Shown: positions 55,775 to 64,000 of the stretch, one piece after another
Numbering within the stretch: position 1 is the stretch's first letter
Layout: the number at the start of each line of letters is the position of its first letter
Assembly: GCF_013001025.1 (NCBI RefSeq)
Contig: NZ_CP053021.1
Coordinates: 4,533,001 to 4,597,000 of the forward strand
Reading direction: 5' to 3'
Origin: Sphingobium yanoikuyae
GTDB lineage: Bacteria > Pseudomonadota > Alphaproteobacteria > Sphingomonadales > Sphingomonadaceae
Length of the DNA stretch: 64,000 nt
Translations under genes and position numbers: made by a program
Notes under the pieces: generated by a model
Database searches by the model: none
The model's input: the letters and a program-made list of their open reading frames with translations, nothing else
What the model was told of the DNA's origin: nothing

Positions 55775-56096
55775 ATTCTATAAGCCGGTCCGCTGCGTCG
55801 CATCATCTGTCATTATCGAACGGCGCGCTTCCCCGGTTCAAGCATCCTGACCTGCAATGAGCAGGAAAACGCGGCAAATGGCAAGATGCAAAAATTGCAA
55901 CCACCCGATTCTTTTCGCACTTGCAAAATTACCTGCTGCAGCGCACATAGGAAAGGCCTTTCAGGCATCCTCTCCTATAAACTTTCCGGGCTGGCGCTTG
56001 CGCTGGCCCTTTTTTTGTTCCGGGCATAACGAAGCACGGCCCCTTTCCCTCACCCCCGGCGTTACCTATCTTCGTTTCGCAACCAAAAGGACGGGG
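55775..56096. other. Gap upstream of the Cdc48-type gene
   Basis: This 322-bp gap contains no convincing gene, although the Cdc48 frame stays open upstream to 55857. It includes GAAAGGCCTTTC (about 55952-55963), a pyrimidine stretch CATCCTCTCCTATA (about 55965-55979) and a terminator-like hairpin with a seven-T tail (55988-56016). That arrangement suggests a short leader or small RNA. Confidence 0.5.
55988..56016 (+). terminator. Orphan intrinsic terminator before the Cdc48-type gene
   Basis: A GGGC-UG-GC stem pairs with GC-UG-GCCC (8 bp including two G-U pairs, 6-nt loop) and is followed by seven Ts. No protein gene lies upstream on this strand, so it either attenuates the Cdc48 transcript or ends a small RNA. 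Confidence 0.65.
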
Positions 56097-58391
56097 ATGA
56101 CCATGGCCGATCAGGACAGCAGCGGACGCAGGATTCAGGTCGCCAATGCGCGGCCGGAGGATGCCGGGCGCGGTTTGGCGCGGCTTCCGCTGACGGTAAT
56201 GGCCGAATTGCAACTGGCCGAAGGCGATGTTGTCGAGATTGTCGGCAAGCGATCGACTCCGGCGCGGGTGGTGCGCCCCTATAAGGAAGATGAAGGTCTG
56301 GACGTCCTGCGCCTGGATGGTTTGCAGCGCGCCAATGCCGGCGTTGGCTCGGGCGACTTCGTTCAATTGCGCAAGATCGATCCGCGTCCGGCCCAGCGCG
56401 TGGTGTTCGCGCCTGCACAAAATAATCTTCGTCTCCAGGGCAATCCCGATGCGCTGAAGCGCGTTTTCTTTCAACGCCCCCTCGTCGCGGGCGATGTCGT
56501 CGCCACCGCCGGCCAGCAACAGGTGCCGCCCGGCGACATGCCACCCCATCTGCGCCAGATGCTGGCGGCGCCGGCCTATGCGCTCCAGGAAATCCGCCTG
56601 ATCGTGGTGTCGACCGTGCCCAAGGGCATCGTCCATATCGATGCCGAGACCGAGGTGGAGCTGCGCGCCGAATATGAGGAGCCGCGCGAATCCCGCCGCG
56701 CCGACGTCACCTATGACGATGTCGGCGGCATGGCGGAAACGATCGACCAACTGCGCGAGATGGTCGAACTGCCGCTGCGCTATCCCGAATTGTTCGAGCG
56801 GTTGGGCGTCGATCCGCCCAAGGGGGTGATGCTCCATGGCCCGCCGGGCACCGGCAAGACCCGGCTGGCCCGCGCCGTCGCCAATGAATCGGAAGCCGAA
56901 TTCTTCCTCATCAACGGGCCCGAGATCATGGGTTCGGCCTATGGCGAGTCGGAAAAGAAGCTGCGCGACATTTTCGAGGAAGCGGCCAAGGCGGCACCCT
57001 CGATCCTCTTCATCGACGAGATCGACTCGATTGCGCCCAAGCGTGGCCAGGTCACCGGCGAGACGGAAAAGCGCCTCGTCGCCCAGCTTCTCACCCTGAT
57101 GGACGGGCTGGAGCCGCGCACCAATCTGGTCGTCATCGCCGCCACCAACCGGCCCGAGGCGATCGATGAGGCGCTGCGCCGTCCCGGCCGGTTCGACCGC
57201 GAAATCGTCGTCGGCGTCCCCGACGAACGCGGCCGGCGCGAGATATTGGGCATCCACACCCGCGGCATGCCGCTGGGCGACCGGGTCGACCTCGCCGAAC
57301 TGGCGCGCATGACCTATGGCTTTGTCGGTGCCGATCTCGCCGCGCTGACCCGCGAGGCCGCGATCGAGACGGTACGCCGGCTGATGCCGCGCCTCAATCT
57401 GGAGGAAGGCACGATCCCGCCCGACGTGCTGGAGGATCTGTCCGTCACGCGGGAGGATTTCCTCTCGGCGATCAAGCGGGTCCAGCCCTCGGCCATGCGC
57501 GAGGTGATGGTGCAGGCGCCCAATATCGGCTGGGCCGACATTGGCGGCCTCGACGATGCGCAGATGCGGCTCAAGGAAGGGGTCGAACTGCCGCTCAAGG
57601 ATCCCGACGCCTTCCGGCGCCTGGGCATTCGCCCGGCCAAGGGCTTCCTCCTCTATGGTCCGCCGGGCACCGGCAAGACCTTGCTGGCCAAGGCGGTCGC
57701 GCGTGAGGCGCAGGCCAATTTCATCGCCACCAAATCGAGCGACCTCCTGTCCAAATGGTATGGCGAGAGCGAGCAGCAGATCGCCCGCCTGTTCGCCCGC
57801 GCGCGACAGGTGGCGCCGACCGTCATCTTCATCGACGAACTCGACAGCCTGGTCCCCGCCCGTGGCGGTGGCCTGGGCGAGCCGGTGGTGACGGAGCGGG
57901 TGGTCAACACCATCCTCGCCGAAATGGACGGGCTGGAGGAATTGCAGTCGGTGGTCGTCATCGGCGCCACCAATCGGCCCACCCTGGTCGATCCGGCGCT
58001 GCTGCGCCCCGGCCGCTTCGACGAACTCATCTATGTGCCGGTGCCCGACCAGGCCGGGCGCAAGCGCATCCTGGCGATCCATACCAAGAAGATGCCGCTG
58101 GCGTCCGACGTCGATCTGGATCAGCTGGCGGCCCGGACGGAGCGGTTCACCGGCGCGGACCTGGAGGATCTGTCCCGTCGGGCCGGCCTGATCGCGCTGC
58201 GCCAGTCGCTGCAGGTCGAAGCCGTCACCATGGCCCATTTCGAGGCAGCACTGGAGGAAACCCGCGCCTCTGTGACGCCGGAAATGGAGCGGGAATATGA
58301 GCAGATCCAGGCGACCTTGAAGCAGAGCGCGATGCAGGTCGATCCGATCGGCTTCATTGCGCCCGGCATGCTGCGCGCCCGCGAACGCTGA
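56097..58391 (+). CDS. Cdc48/VAT-type double AAA ATPase
   Basis: A 764-aa protein with an N-terminal double-psi-barrel-type domain (about 12-195) and two AAA modules: D1 with Walker A GPPGTGKT (248-255) and Walker B LFIDEIDS (305-312); D2 with Walker A GPPGTGKT (521-528) and Walker B IFIDELDS. Both have arginine-finger-region motifs (RRPGRFDREI; LRPGRFDELI). It is an archaeal/eukaryotic p97-like unfoldase found in some alphaproteobacteria. The ATG at 56097 is chosen; one 6 bp later is possible. Its cellular substrate is unknown. Confidence 0.93.
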   Translation: MTMADQDSSGRRIQVANARPEDAGRGLARLPLTVMAELQLAEGDVVEIVGKRSTPARVVRPYKEDEGLDVLRLDGLQRANAGVGSGDFVQLRKIDPRPAQRVVFAPAQNNLRLQGNPDALKRVFFQRPLVAGDVVATAGQQQVPPGDMPPHLRQMLAAPAYALQEIRLIVVSTVPKGIVHIDAETEVELRAEYEEPRESRRADVTYDDVGGMAETIDQLREMVELPLRYPELFERLGVDPPKGVMLHGPPGTGKTRLARAVANESEAEFFLINGPEIMGSAYGESEKKLRDIFEEAAKAAPSILFIDEIDSIAPKRGQVTGETEKRLVAQLLTLMDGLEPRTNLVVIAATNRPEAIDEALRRPGRFDREIVVGVPDERGRREILGIHTRGMPLGDRVDLAELARMTYGFVGADLAALTREAAIETVRRLMPRLNLEEGTIPPDVLEDLSVTREDFLSAIKRVQPSAMREVMVQAPNIGWADIGGLDDAQMRLKEGVELPLKDPDAFRRLGIRPAKGFLLYGPPGTGKTLLAKAVAREAQANFIATKSSDLLSKWYGESEQQIARLFARARQVAPTVIFIDELDSLVPARGGGLGEPVVTERVVNTILAEMDGLEELQSVVVIGATNRPTLVDPALLRPGRFDELIYVPVPDQAGRKRILAIHTKKMPLASDVDLDQLAARTERFTGADLEDLSRRAGLIALRQSLQVEAVTMAHFEAALEETRASVTPEMEREYEQIQATLKQSAMQVDPIGFIAPGMLRARER

Positions 58392-58398
58392 TGGACTT

Positions 58399-58457
58399 GG
58401 GATAAGCGCGCGGCCAGGCGGTGGGTGAACCCATCGCCTGGCCGCGCGTTCTATCCC
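58399..58457 (+). terminator. Long terminator-like hairpin after the Cdc48 gene
   Basis: A stem of about 24 bp with small mismatches (GGGATA...TATCCC outside; CGCGCGGCCAGGCG with CGCCTGGCCGCGCG inside; TGGG-TGAA-CCCA at the tip). There is no T-tract, but it lies directly after the stop. Confidence 0.65.
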
Positions 58458-58532
58458 GTGGCGCGCAAAGCCGCTTGCCAGCGGACATCAATTTTGCGAG
58501 GCCGATTCTGTTAGTCAGTCAGGCGGATTTTG

Positions 58533-59180
58533 ATGGCCTCCCTACCGTTCAAAGACAAGAAGACCAGGATTTCGACGCGCGGTGGCAGCCGCTCCTTCCG
58601 TAGCCAGTGGGCCATGTTCTTCCGCCAGTTCATGAAGCATCCCGGCATGATCGGTTCGGTCATCCCCTCCTCGTCGCAACTGGTCGCGCGCTCGCTGGAC
58701 GGCGTCGACTGGGCGCGGACCCGCCTGTTCGTCGAATATGGTCCGGGTGTCGGCACCTTCACCCAGGCCATTCTCGATCGCATGCATCCCGACGCGATCC
58801 TGCTGGCGATCGACCTCAATCTCGATTTCGTCGCCTATCTGGAGGATGCGATCGACGATCCGCGCCTGCGCGTCGTCCATGGCTCGGCCGCCGACGTGCG
58901 CCGCTTCGTCAAGGAAGCGGGCTATCAGAAGGCGGATTACGTCCTTTCGGGCCTGCCCTTTTCCACCCTGCCGGCGGGCGTGGGCGAAACCATCTGTGAA
59001 GAGACGCGCGCCGTGCTGCGGCCGGGTGGCAGCTTCATCATCTACCAATATTCGCGCTATGTCCGCCGCCTGATCGACCCGCTGTTCGGCCAGGTCAGCG
59101 ACGAACTGGAATGGCGCAACATTCCCCCCTGTCGCCTGTTCCGCGCGGCCAAGGACGAAGCGCTGGCCCAGGCGGCCTGA
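58533..59180 (+). CDS. Class I SAM-dependent methyltransferase (phospholipid N-methyltransferase-like)
   Basis: A 215-aa protein. The SAM motif FVEYGPGVGTFTQAIL (about 67-82), LLAIDLNLDFVAYLE, and YVLSGLPFSTLP place it near the small phospholipid N-methyltransferase/rRNA dimethylase-like group. It has a basic N terminus (SRSFRSQWAMFFRQFMKHPG) that could sit on membrane. Methylation of phosphatidylethanolamine or ornithine lipid is the likely type of reaction; this is inference. Start at the ATG 58533, behind AGGCGG. Confidence 0.78.
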   Translation: MASLPFKDKKTRISTRGGSRSFRSQWAMFFRQFMKHPGMIGSVIPSSSQLVARSLDGVDWARTRLFVEYGPGVGTFTQAILDRMHPDAILLAIDLNLDFVAYLEDAIDDPRLRVVHGSAADVRRFVKEAGYQKADYVLSGLPFSTLPAGVGETICEETRAVLRPGGSFIIYQYSRYVRRLIDPLFGQVSDELEWRNIPPCRLFRAAKDEALAQAA

Positions 59181-59290
59181 TCTTTCCTGATCTGTATTAA
59201 TATCTGGCAGAAATTACGTAATCCGGCCTGCTGCGCGTTTGACTCCGCGATCGACTTGGGCAACCAATTGCCTGGGGACAAGGGGGTTAT

Positions 59291-60394
59291 ATGGCGTCTT
59301 ATTACGCCGAAGGCAGCGACCCGTGGGCCGACCTCTTCTTGTCGGCTGCGCTGGAGCCGCACCTGTGGGATGCGGCGCTGCGCGCCATGGCCCAGGCAAC
59401 CGGGTCGTGCCATGGCCAATTGATCGGTTTCGGTCCGGGGGCAGCAGCCTTCAACTGGATCAGCGACGTGGCGCCGGATATTATCGAAAAGTCATCGATG
59501 ATAGACGGCGCTGCCCCGGACCTCAATTTCCGGGTCGCGGCCGACCGACTGCCGGCGCGCCCGGCGATCGTGCATGAAGCCCATTATGATGTCGCGCGCC
59601 AGGCACTGCGCGCGGATGACTATCTCGACCTGTGCAGCGACTATGACATTTTCCACGGATGCCAGACGCGTCTGGTCGCCGACGACAATGTGATGATCGG
59701 CTTCGCCCTGCTGCGCAGCGAGGCTGATGGCCGCACCAGTGTGGAACAGCGCGACCTGTTCGCCAAGCTGGCCGGTCATGCCCGCCATGCCGTCCGGCTG
59801 CAGCGGGCGATCGAGCAACAGGGCTTCGGCCTGCTGGCCGGCACGTTCGAGACCATGGACCGCGCCTGCTGGCTGCTCGACGCGACCGGGCGGGTAGGGG
59901 GCATGACGCCGCGTGCCGATGCCTTGCTGTCGACCAGCCGGCTGCGGGTCGGGGACGGCTGGCTGCAGAGCGACCGGGGCGACGAGACGCGCGCAATTTT
60001 GCGATCCATACGCGCGGTGGTGGATGTGCCGGCGCGCGAAGCCGATCCGGTGGCGCTTGCCGATGCCGATGGCGGCGTTGGCATCATGCTCGAATTTTTC
60101 CCCTTACCCTCCCGCCCCTGGGCACTGCCCTTTGCGCCGCATGCGATGATCGTCGCGCGCGTCGGCGCGCCGACCGAACGCCATGTCCGCCTGCTCATGC
60201 GCACTTTCCGCCTGACCCCGGCCGAAGCGGACATCGCCATCCATCTGGCCGCGGGGATGAGTCGTGCGGATATTGCCCAGCGCCGCGGCGTTTCGGCCGA
60301 GACGCTCAAGGCCCAGTTGCGCTCCATCTATGACAAGACGGGTTGCAACCGGGAATCGCAGCTGGTGCGCATCGTCGGGATGATGAGCAGCTGA
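59291..60394 (+). CDS. LuxR-type HTH transcriptional regulator
   Basis: A 367-aa regulator. A long N-terminal region (about 1-295), possibly PAS/GAF-like, shows no recognised ligand motif. The C-terminal HTH (about 300-362) reads FRLTPAEADIAIHLAAGMSR, then the recognition helix VSAETLKAQLRSIYDKTGC. It is a single gene 110 bp after the methyltransferase. The upstream gap holds nothing else. The signal and targets are unknown. Confidence 0.87.
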   Translation: MASYYAEGSDPWADLFLSAALEPHLWDAALRAMAQATGSCHGQLIGFGPGAAAFNWISDVAPDIIEKSSMIDGAAPDLNFRVAADRLPARPAIVHEAHYDVARQALRADDYLDLCSDYDIFHGCQTRLVADDNVMIGFALLRSEADGRTSVEQRDLFAKLAGHARHAVRLQRAIEQQGFGLLAGTFETMDRACWLLDATGRVGGMTPRADALLSTSRLRVGDGWLQSDRGDETRAILRSIRAVVDVPAREADPVALADADGGVGIMLEFFPLPSRPWALPFAPHAMIVARVGAPTERHVRLLMRTFRLTPAEADIAIHLAAGMSRADIAQRRGVSAETLKAQLRSIYDKTGCNRESQLVRIVGMMSS

Positions 60395-60755
60395 GCCTAT
60401 CCTTTTATTGCATAAATTTCGCAATTTACCCCTATCGGGGTATGCATCCGCGCCGTTGAAGAGCTAGGTGATTCGACGGGGCAGGAGCATCTTGCCTGCC
60501 GACGGCCGATCCATATGCGACCCATGGGTCGGCCGCCGGCATCTCTTCCTGTCTCCCCACACTTCGTCAGGGTTCCGTCCCGCGACATTTTCGTGCTAAG
60601 CCACTGCCGGATTTGAAGCATCGTGCGAAAAGTGGGCGAGCTGGAGTCGAGTGCCTCCGGCTCGGGTTTTTCGCTTCAAACGATGCGCCAAACAAAAGAT
60701 GGATCGCGCGACCTGCGTTGGATTTGACGCAGCGCGCGTTAGCGTGAGATTACCG
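60395..60755. other. Gap with several palindromes upstream of proA
   Basis: There is no gene in this 361-bp gap. It holds TACCCC-TATC-GGGGTA (60427-60442) just after the LuxR gene, CGGCCGA/TCGGCCG arms around GACCCATGGGTC (60503-60535), and a larger palindromic element (60618-60686). A promoter for proA was not clearly identified. Confidence 0.6.
60618..60686. repeat. Palindromic element upstream of proA
   Basis: Nested arms: GCATCGT/ACGATGC outside, GCGAAAA/TTTTTCGC inside, then GAGC/GCTC near the tip. The TTTTTCGC is on the plus strand. Similar palindromes are common in alphaproteobacterial genomes; this one may be a mobile repeat or a terminator. Confidence 0.6.
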
Positions 60756-62021
60756 ATGAACGACCTGACGCAGACCCCCGAAATGCTGATCGCGCAGATG
60801 GGCGCGCGTGCGCGCCGCGCCGCCGCCCTGCTCGCGCCAGCCGGGGACGCGCAGAAGGTCGATGCGCTGCGCCGCGCCGCCCAGGCCCTGCGCGACCAGG
60901 CGCCCGCCATCCTCGCCGCCAATGCGCGCGACATGGACAATGGCATCGACAATGGCCTGTCCGCCGCGATGCTCGACCGGCTGCGGCTGGACGAGGATCG
61001 GATTGCCGCCATGGCCGTCGGCGTGGATCAGGTGGCGACCCTCGATAATCCGCTCGGCAGCGTGATCGACTCCTCCGTGCGCCCCAATGGTCTGGAACTC
61101 AGCCGCGTGCGCGTGCCGCTGGGCGTCATCGGCATCATCTATGAAAGCCGCCCCAACGTCACCGCCGACGCCGCTGCCCTCTGCCTGCGCGCCGGCAATG
61201 CCGTGATCCTGCGCGGCGGCAGCGAGGCGAAGGAAAGCAACCGCGCCATCCACGCTGCCATGGCAGAGGGGATCGCTGCCGCCGGCCTGCCCGCCGATGC
61301 GGTGCAGCTCATTCCCACCACCGATCGCGCGGTGGTCGGCGCGTTGCTGCGCGCATCGGATTTCGTCGACCTCATCGTGCCGCGCGGCGGCAAGAGCCTG
61401 GTGTCGCGGGTGCAGGAAGAGGCGCGGGTGCCCGTGCTCGCCCATCTCGACGGCATCAATCACAGCTATGTCGATGGCGCGGCCGATCCGGCCATGGCGG
61501 AAAGCCTGGTCTTGAATGCCAAGCTGCGCCGGACCGGCGTCTGCGGTTCGACCGAAACGGTGCTGATCGACCGCGCCTATGGTCACGCCTCCGTGTTGGT
61601 GAAGGCGCTGCTCGACGCCAAGTGTGAAGTGCGCGGCGATGATGCGGTGCAGGCGATGGACGATCGCGTGATTGCCGCGTCGGATGAGGATTGGGACACC
61701 GAATATCTCGACGCCATCGTCTCGATCCGGCTGGTCGACGGCGTGGAAGAGGCGATCGCCCATATCGCCGCCCATGCCAGCCATCATACCGACGCCATCA
61801 TCACCGAGGATGCGGCGGTCGCCGAACGCTTCCTCAACGCCGTCGACAGCGCGATCGTGATGTGGAACGCCTCGACCCAGTTCGCCGATGGCGGCGAGTT
61901 CGGCCTGGGCGCGGAAATCGGCATCTCGACCGGCCGCCTCCACGCCCGCGGCCCGGTCGCGCTCGAAGGGCTCACCACCTATAAATGGATCGTGCGCGGT
62001 CGCGGCCAGGCCCGACCCTAG
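60756..62021 (+). CDS. proA: Gamma-glutamyl phosphate reductase
   Basis: A 421-aa enzyme of the aldehyde-dehydrogenase fold. Blocks ESRPNVTADAAALCLRAGNA, VPRGGKSLV and the catalytic Cys in RRTGVCGSTE are intact. It reduces gamma-glutamyl phosphate to the semialdehyde in proline synthesis. The ATG at 60756 (MNDLTQTPEML...) starts the conserved region; upstream in-frame codons belong to the palindromic element. Confidence 0.95.
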   Translation: MNDLTQTPEMLIAQMGARARRAAALLAPAGDAQKVDALRRAAQALRDQAPAILAANARDMDNGIDNGLSAAMLDRLRLDEDRIAAMAVGVDQVATLDNPLGSVIDSSVRPNGLELSRVRVPLGVIGIIYESRPNVTADAAALCLRAGNAVILRGGSEAKESNRAIHAAMAEGIAAAGLPADAVQLIPTTDRAVVGALLRASDFVDLIVPRGGKSLVSRVQEEARVPVLAHLDGINHSYVDGAADPAMAESLVLNAKLRRTGVCGSTETVLIDRAYGHASVLVKALLDAKCEVRGDDAVQAMDDRVIAASDEDWDTEYLDAIVSIRLVDGVEEAIAHIAAHASHHTDAIITEDAAVAERFLNAVDSAIVMWNASTQFADGGEFGLGAEIGISTGRLHARGPVALEGLTTYKWIVRGRGQARP

Positions 62022-62033
62022 GGCATTTTGCGG

Positions 62034-62061
62034 GGTGAAGGGGGAGACTTACCCCTTCACC
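62034..62061. terminator. Convergent hairpin between proA and kdsA
   Basis: A 10-bp stem, GGTGAAGGGG with CCCCTTCACC, overlaps the kdsA 3' end and follows the proA stop by 13 bp. Confidence 0.6.
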
Positions 62062-62876
62062 ACCGTATCGATCGCCTTCAACTGCTTCAGCATCGGCCCG
62101 ACCCAGTCGAGCTTGAGCATCACCGGCCCGTCCGACGGCGCATTGTCGGGGTCTTCATGCGCCTCGGCGAAGATCGCCGCCACGCCCGCGGCCACCGCGC
62201 TGCGCGCCAGCAGCGGCGCATAGTCGCGCTGTCCGCCCGACGCCGAACCCAGCCCGCCGGGCTGCTGCACCGAATGGGTGGCGTCGAACACGACCGGATA
62301 GCCGGTTTCCGCCATCACCGGCAGCGCGCGCATGTCGCTCACCAGCGTATTATAGCCGAAGCTCGCGCCGCGCTCGGTCAGCAGGATGCGCTCGTTGCCG
62401 GTCGACGCGACCTTCTGCGCCACCGCCGCCATGTCCCATGGGGCCAGGAACTGCCCCTTCTTGACGTTGATCACCGCGCCGGTCTTCCCCGCCGCGATCA
62501 GCAGGTCGGTCTGGCGACAGAGAAAGGCCGGGATCTGCAGGATATCCACCGCCTGCGCCGCCGCCTCCACCTGTTCGGGGCCATGAATGTCGGTCAGCAC
62601 CGGGCAGCCCAGTGTCGCCTTCACCTCGGCCAGGATCGCCAGCCCCGCATCGATGCCGACGCCGCGCTTGCCCGATACCGACGTGCGGTTCGCCTTGTCG
62701 AAGCTGCTCTTGAAGATGAAGGGCACGCCCGCATCCGCCGCCGCCTTCGCCAGCGCATCGGCCATGAACAGCGCATGGTCGCGGCTTTCGATCTGGCAGG
62801 GGCCGGAAATCAGGACGAAGGGCAGGTCGTTGCCGAAACTGATCGGGCCGACCTTCACATGCTTGGGATCGCTCAT
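62049..62876 (-). CDS. kdsA: 3-deoxy-D-manno-octulosonate 8-phosphate synthase
   Basis: A 275-aa TIM-barrel enzyme. Blocks [46 protein letters not shown] and [13 protein letters not shown] are diagnostic. It condenses phosphoenolpyruvate with arabinose 5-phosphate to make Kdo 8-phosphate for lipooligosaccharide. The Cys in FDATHSV-type positions determines metal need; here the metal-site region reads SGPCQIES, with a Cys that suggests the metal-dependent class, not certain. Its usual neighbours pyrG and eno are absent here. Confidence 0.95.
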   Translation of the reverse strand: MSDPKHVKVGPISFGNDLPFVLISGPCQIESRDHALFMADALAKAAADAGVPFIFKSSFDKANRTSVSGKRGVGIDAGLAILAEVKATLGCPVLTDIHGPEQVEAAAQAVDILQIPAFLCRQTDLLIAAGKTGAVINVKKGQFLAPWDMAAVAQKVASTGNERILLTERGASFGYNTLVSDMRALPVMAETGYPVVFDATHSVQQPGGLGSASGGQRDYAPLLARSAVAAGVAAIFAEAHEDPDNAPSDGPVMLKLDWVGPMLKQLKAIDTVVKG

Positions 62877-62881
62877 GCCGC

Positions 62882-63175
62882 TCACTTGGGCGCCTTTGCG
62901 AAGCGGCGCAACAATTGTCCGCGCCACAGCCCCTTGCCGGGATGATAATTCCAGCAGAACCAGCCAAAGGTCAGGCAGGCGAGCAGCGAAGGCAGCGCCA
63001 TCGGGTCGCCATTGGCCTTCATATGGCGATAGAATGTCATGTCGGCGCGCCAGCGGTCGCGCTCGCTGCCGCCGCCATTGATGCCGTACATATTGTCATG
63101 CTTCCTACAGCCGACATTCCGGTTGTATTTGCGATGGTCTATGAAATAGCAGTAGTCGCGTTCGGGCGTGGTCAT
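62882..63175 (-). CDS. Small phospholipase-A2-like membrane protein
   Basis: A 97-aa protein. Near the N terminus, [10 protein letters not shown] carries a His26-Asp27 pair followed by Tyr30, and [12 protein letters not shown] adds a second Asp (Asp45): the HD..Y...AD..F spacing of phospholipase-A2-fold proteins. A hydrophobic helix (about 58-76) and a basic tail follow. It has no signal peptide. It lies 5 bp before kdsA on the same strand and 21 bp from the divergent hydrolase-like gene. Activity is unproven; the first Ca-binding loop is not obvious. Confidence 0.6.
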   Translation of the reverse strand: MTTPERDYCYFIDHRKYNRNVGCRKHDNMYGINGGGSERDRWRADMTFYRHMKANGDPMALPSLLACLTFGWFCWNYHPGKGLWRGQLLRRFAKAPK

Positions 63176-63196
63176 GTCCCGATTAGGACCGGGGCA

Positions 63197-64000
63197 GTGC
63201 AGAAATTCAAGCGTAAAGTCTTTTACCTGGGTGGTTTTGATCCGCGCGGCGTCCGTTTCTATCACCAGCTCTATCGCGATCAGGCGGCCCGCTACACCGC
63301 GCTGACCGGCGAAGCGGTGGCGGTCAGCGCGCGCCGCGCCGGCCCCGCCAACAGCGCGATCTGGACCGTCACCAACGCCAGCGCCGGGGTCGAGACCGAC
63401 TATGAATATCTCCGCTGGGAAGATCTGATCGGCAAGGTCTGGATTCGCCATCCCTTCACCCTCGCCTGGCGCGCCGCCCGCGCCTATGCCGGCCATGCCC
63501 GGCTGATGCAGTTCGGCCGGATGCGCAAATTGCGCCGCGGCCCGGTGATCACCATCCTCTATCCGCCGATCCTGGCCGTGCTGATCCCGCTGCTGCTGGC
63601 GCTTGTCCCGGCGCTGCTGCTGTCGCTGCTGCTGCCCTTCTGGGCCAGCGCGCTGGTCGGCATCGGCATCAGCGCTTTCTTCTCCGGCCGCATCCTTAAC
63701 AAGCTGGTCGTGCCCTGGCTGCTGCGCTTCATGACCTATCATGGCGCGCTCGCCGCAGACGGGCCGGGCGACGAGCTCAATGCCCGGCTCGACCAGTTCG
63801 CCGCCCGCATCGCGGCGGAGCTGGACGGCGACTGGGACGAGATCCAGCTCGTCACCCACAGCGCCGGCACCATATTGGGCATGAGCCTGCTGCGCCGCAT
63901 CCTCGCGTTGCGCGGCGGCGCGCTGCCCGACCATTTCGTCATGGTCGGCATGGGGCAGGTGGTGCCGGTGATCGGCCTGCGCCGCGACGCGCGCTGGTAT
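63197..64000 (+). CDS. Membrane-associated alpha/beta-hydrolase-like protein (partial, cut by window end)
   Basis: A frame open for 268 codons to the window end. The GTG at 63197 follows AGGA by 8 nt and begins (M)QKFKRKVFYLGGFDPRG. Two adjacent hydrophobic helices lie at about 116-160. QLVTHSAGTILGM (about 218-230) matches a lipase-like GxSxG-type elbow with THSAG, so Ser is a candidate nucleophile. A membrane lipase or lipid-modifying hydrolase is possible. It lies divergent from the PLA2-like gene across 21 bp. Confidence 0.65.
   Translation, partial: MQKFKRKVFYLGGFDPRGVRFYHQLYRDQAARYTALTGEAVAVSARRAGPANSAIWTVTNASAGVETDYEYLRWEDLIGKVWIRHPFTLAWRAARAYAGHARLMQFGRMRKLRRGPVITILYPPILAVLIPLLLALVPALLLSLLLPFWASALVGIGISAFFSGRILNKLVVPWLLRFMTYHGALAADGPGDELNARLDQFAARIAAELDGDWDEIQLVTHSAGTILGMSLLRRILALRGGALPDHFVMVGMGQVVPVIGLRRDARWY

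Noticed and set aside
55857..56096. In-frame N-terminal extension of the Cdc48-type protein with a CKNCNHP zinc-ribbon-like motif
   Set aside because: The extension crosses a terminator-like stem and poly-T run, lacks a second Cys pair, and a good start with a ribosome site exists at 56097.
55929..58238. A 769-codon minus-strand frame opposite the Cdc48-type gene
   Set aside because: It is a shadow frame lacking motifs; the plus strand has two intact AAA modules.
60596..61012. A minus-strand frame across the proA upstream gap
   Set aside because: It consists largely of palindromic-repeat sequence and the antisense of proA, with no recognisable domain.

Overview
The window reads as GC-rich chromosomal DNA of an alphaproteobacterium of the sphingomonad group (Sphingobium/Novosphingobium/Sphingomonas-like). 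The support is the Caulobacter-type TonB-dependent receptor beside a large set of plant-wall glycoside hydrolases, the sphingomonad-style suf operon, an alphaproteobacterial ybgC-tolQRAB-pal operon, a Cdc48-type double AAA ATPase, and many GC-rich palindromic intergenic repeats. No rRNA, tRNA, CRISPR array, insertion sequence or prophage was recognised. Species assignment is inference only.

Region 1 (1-22.4 kb) is a carbohydrate-use locus. Ten enzyme and transport genes run leftward from 18.3 kb: a rhamnogalacturonan acetylesterase (CE12), two GH28 enzymes, L-rhamnose mutarotase, a GH35 beta-galactosidase, a GH105 unsaturated-rhamnogalacturonyl hydrolase, a GH115 alpha-glucuronidase, an MFS sugar transporter, an SGNH esterase and a GH43 enzyme, ending in a LacI regulator. 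A TonB-dependent receptor points the other way at 18.6 kb, followed by a convergent IclR regulator. A second GH43 and an esterase lie at the far left. Together they fit uptake and dismantling of acetylated rhamnogalacturonan I-type pectin with galactan, arabinan and glucuronate side groups. No polysaccharide lyase is present, although GH105 needs lyase products, so part of the pathway must lie elsewhere. Candidate operator sites (CAC-N3-GTG palindromes) recur at its promoters.

Region 2 (22.5-36.3 kb) is envelope and housekeeping: ybgC-tolQRAB-pal (no cpoB next to pal), 3-hydroxybutyryl-CoA dehydrogenase, and a phage-shock cluster. In that cluster pspF is divergent from a near-consensus sigma-54 promoter that drives a 57-aa exported peptide, pspA, pspB, pspC and four further small membrane/coiled-coil proteins that look like a PspB-type tandem expansion. 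sufE, a lipoprotein, gamma-glutamyltransferase and pyrD follow.

Region 3 (36.3-48.7 kb) holds an AraC regulator with a candidate upstream small RNA, then an Rrf2 regulator and sufB-[DUF559]-hypothetical-sufC-sufD-sufS-sufT-sufA. The DUF559 gene is bounded by near-identical inverted palindromes and looks like a small insertion in the operon. An SDR protein, a DMT transporter, a threonine aldolase and a branched-chain aminotransferase follow; a near-perfect operator-like palindrome lies between the last two, which are divergent.

Region 4 (48.8-64 kb) is mixed housekeeping and regulation: a UbiH-type hydroxylase, cytochrome b561, acetyl-CoA synthetase, a GST, a diguanylate cyclase, a LysR regulator, a Cdc48-type ATPase, a small SAM methyltransferase, a LuxR-type regulator, proA, kdsA, and a small phospholipase-A2-like membrane protein divergent from a membrane alpha/beta-hydrolase-like gene that is cut by the window end.
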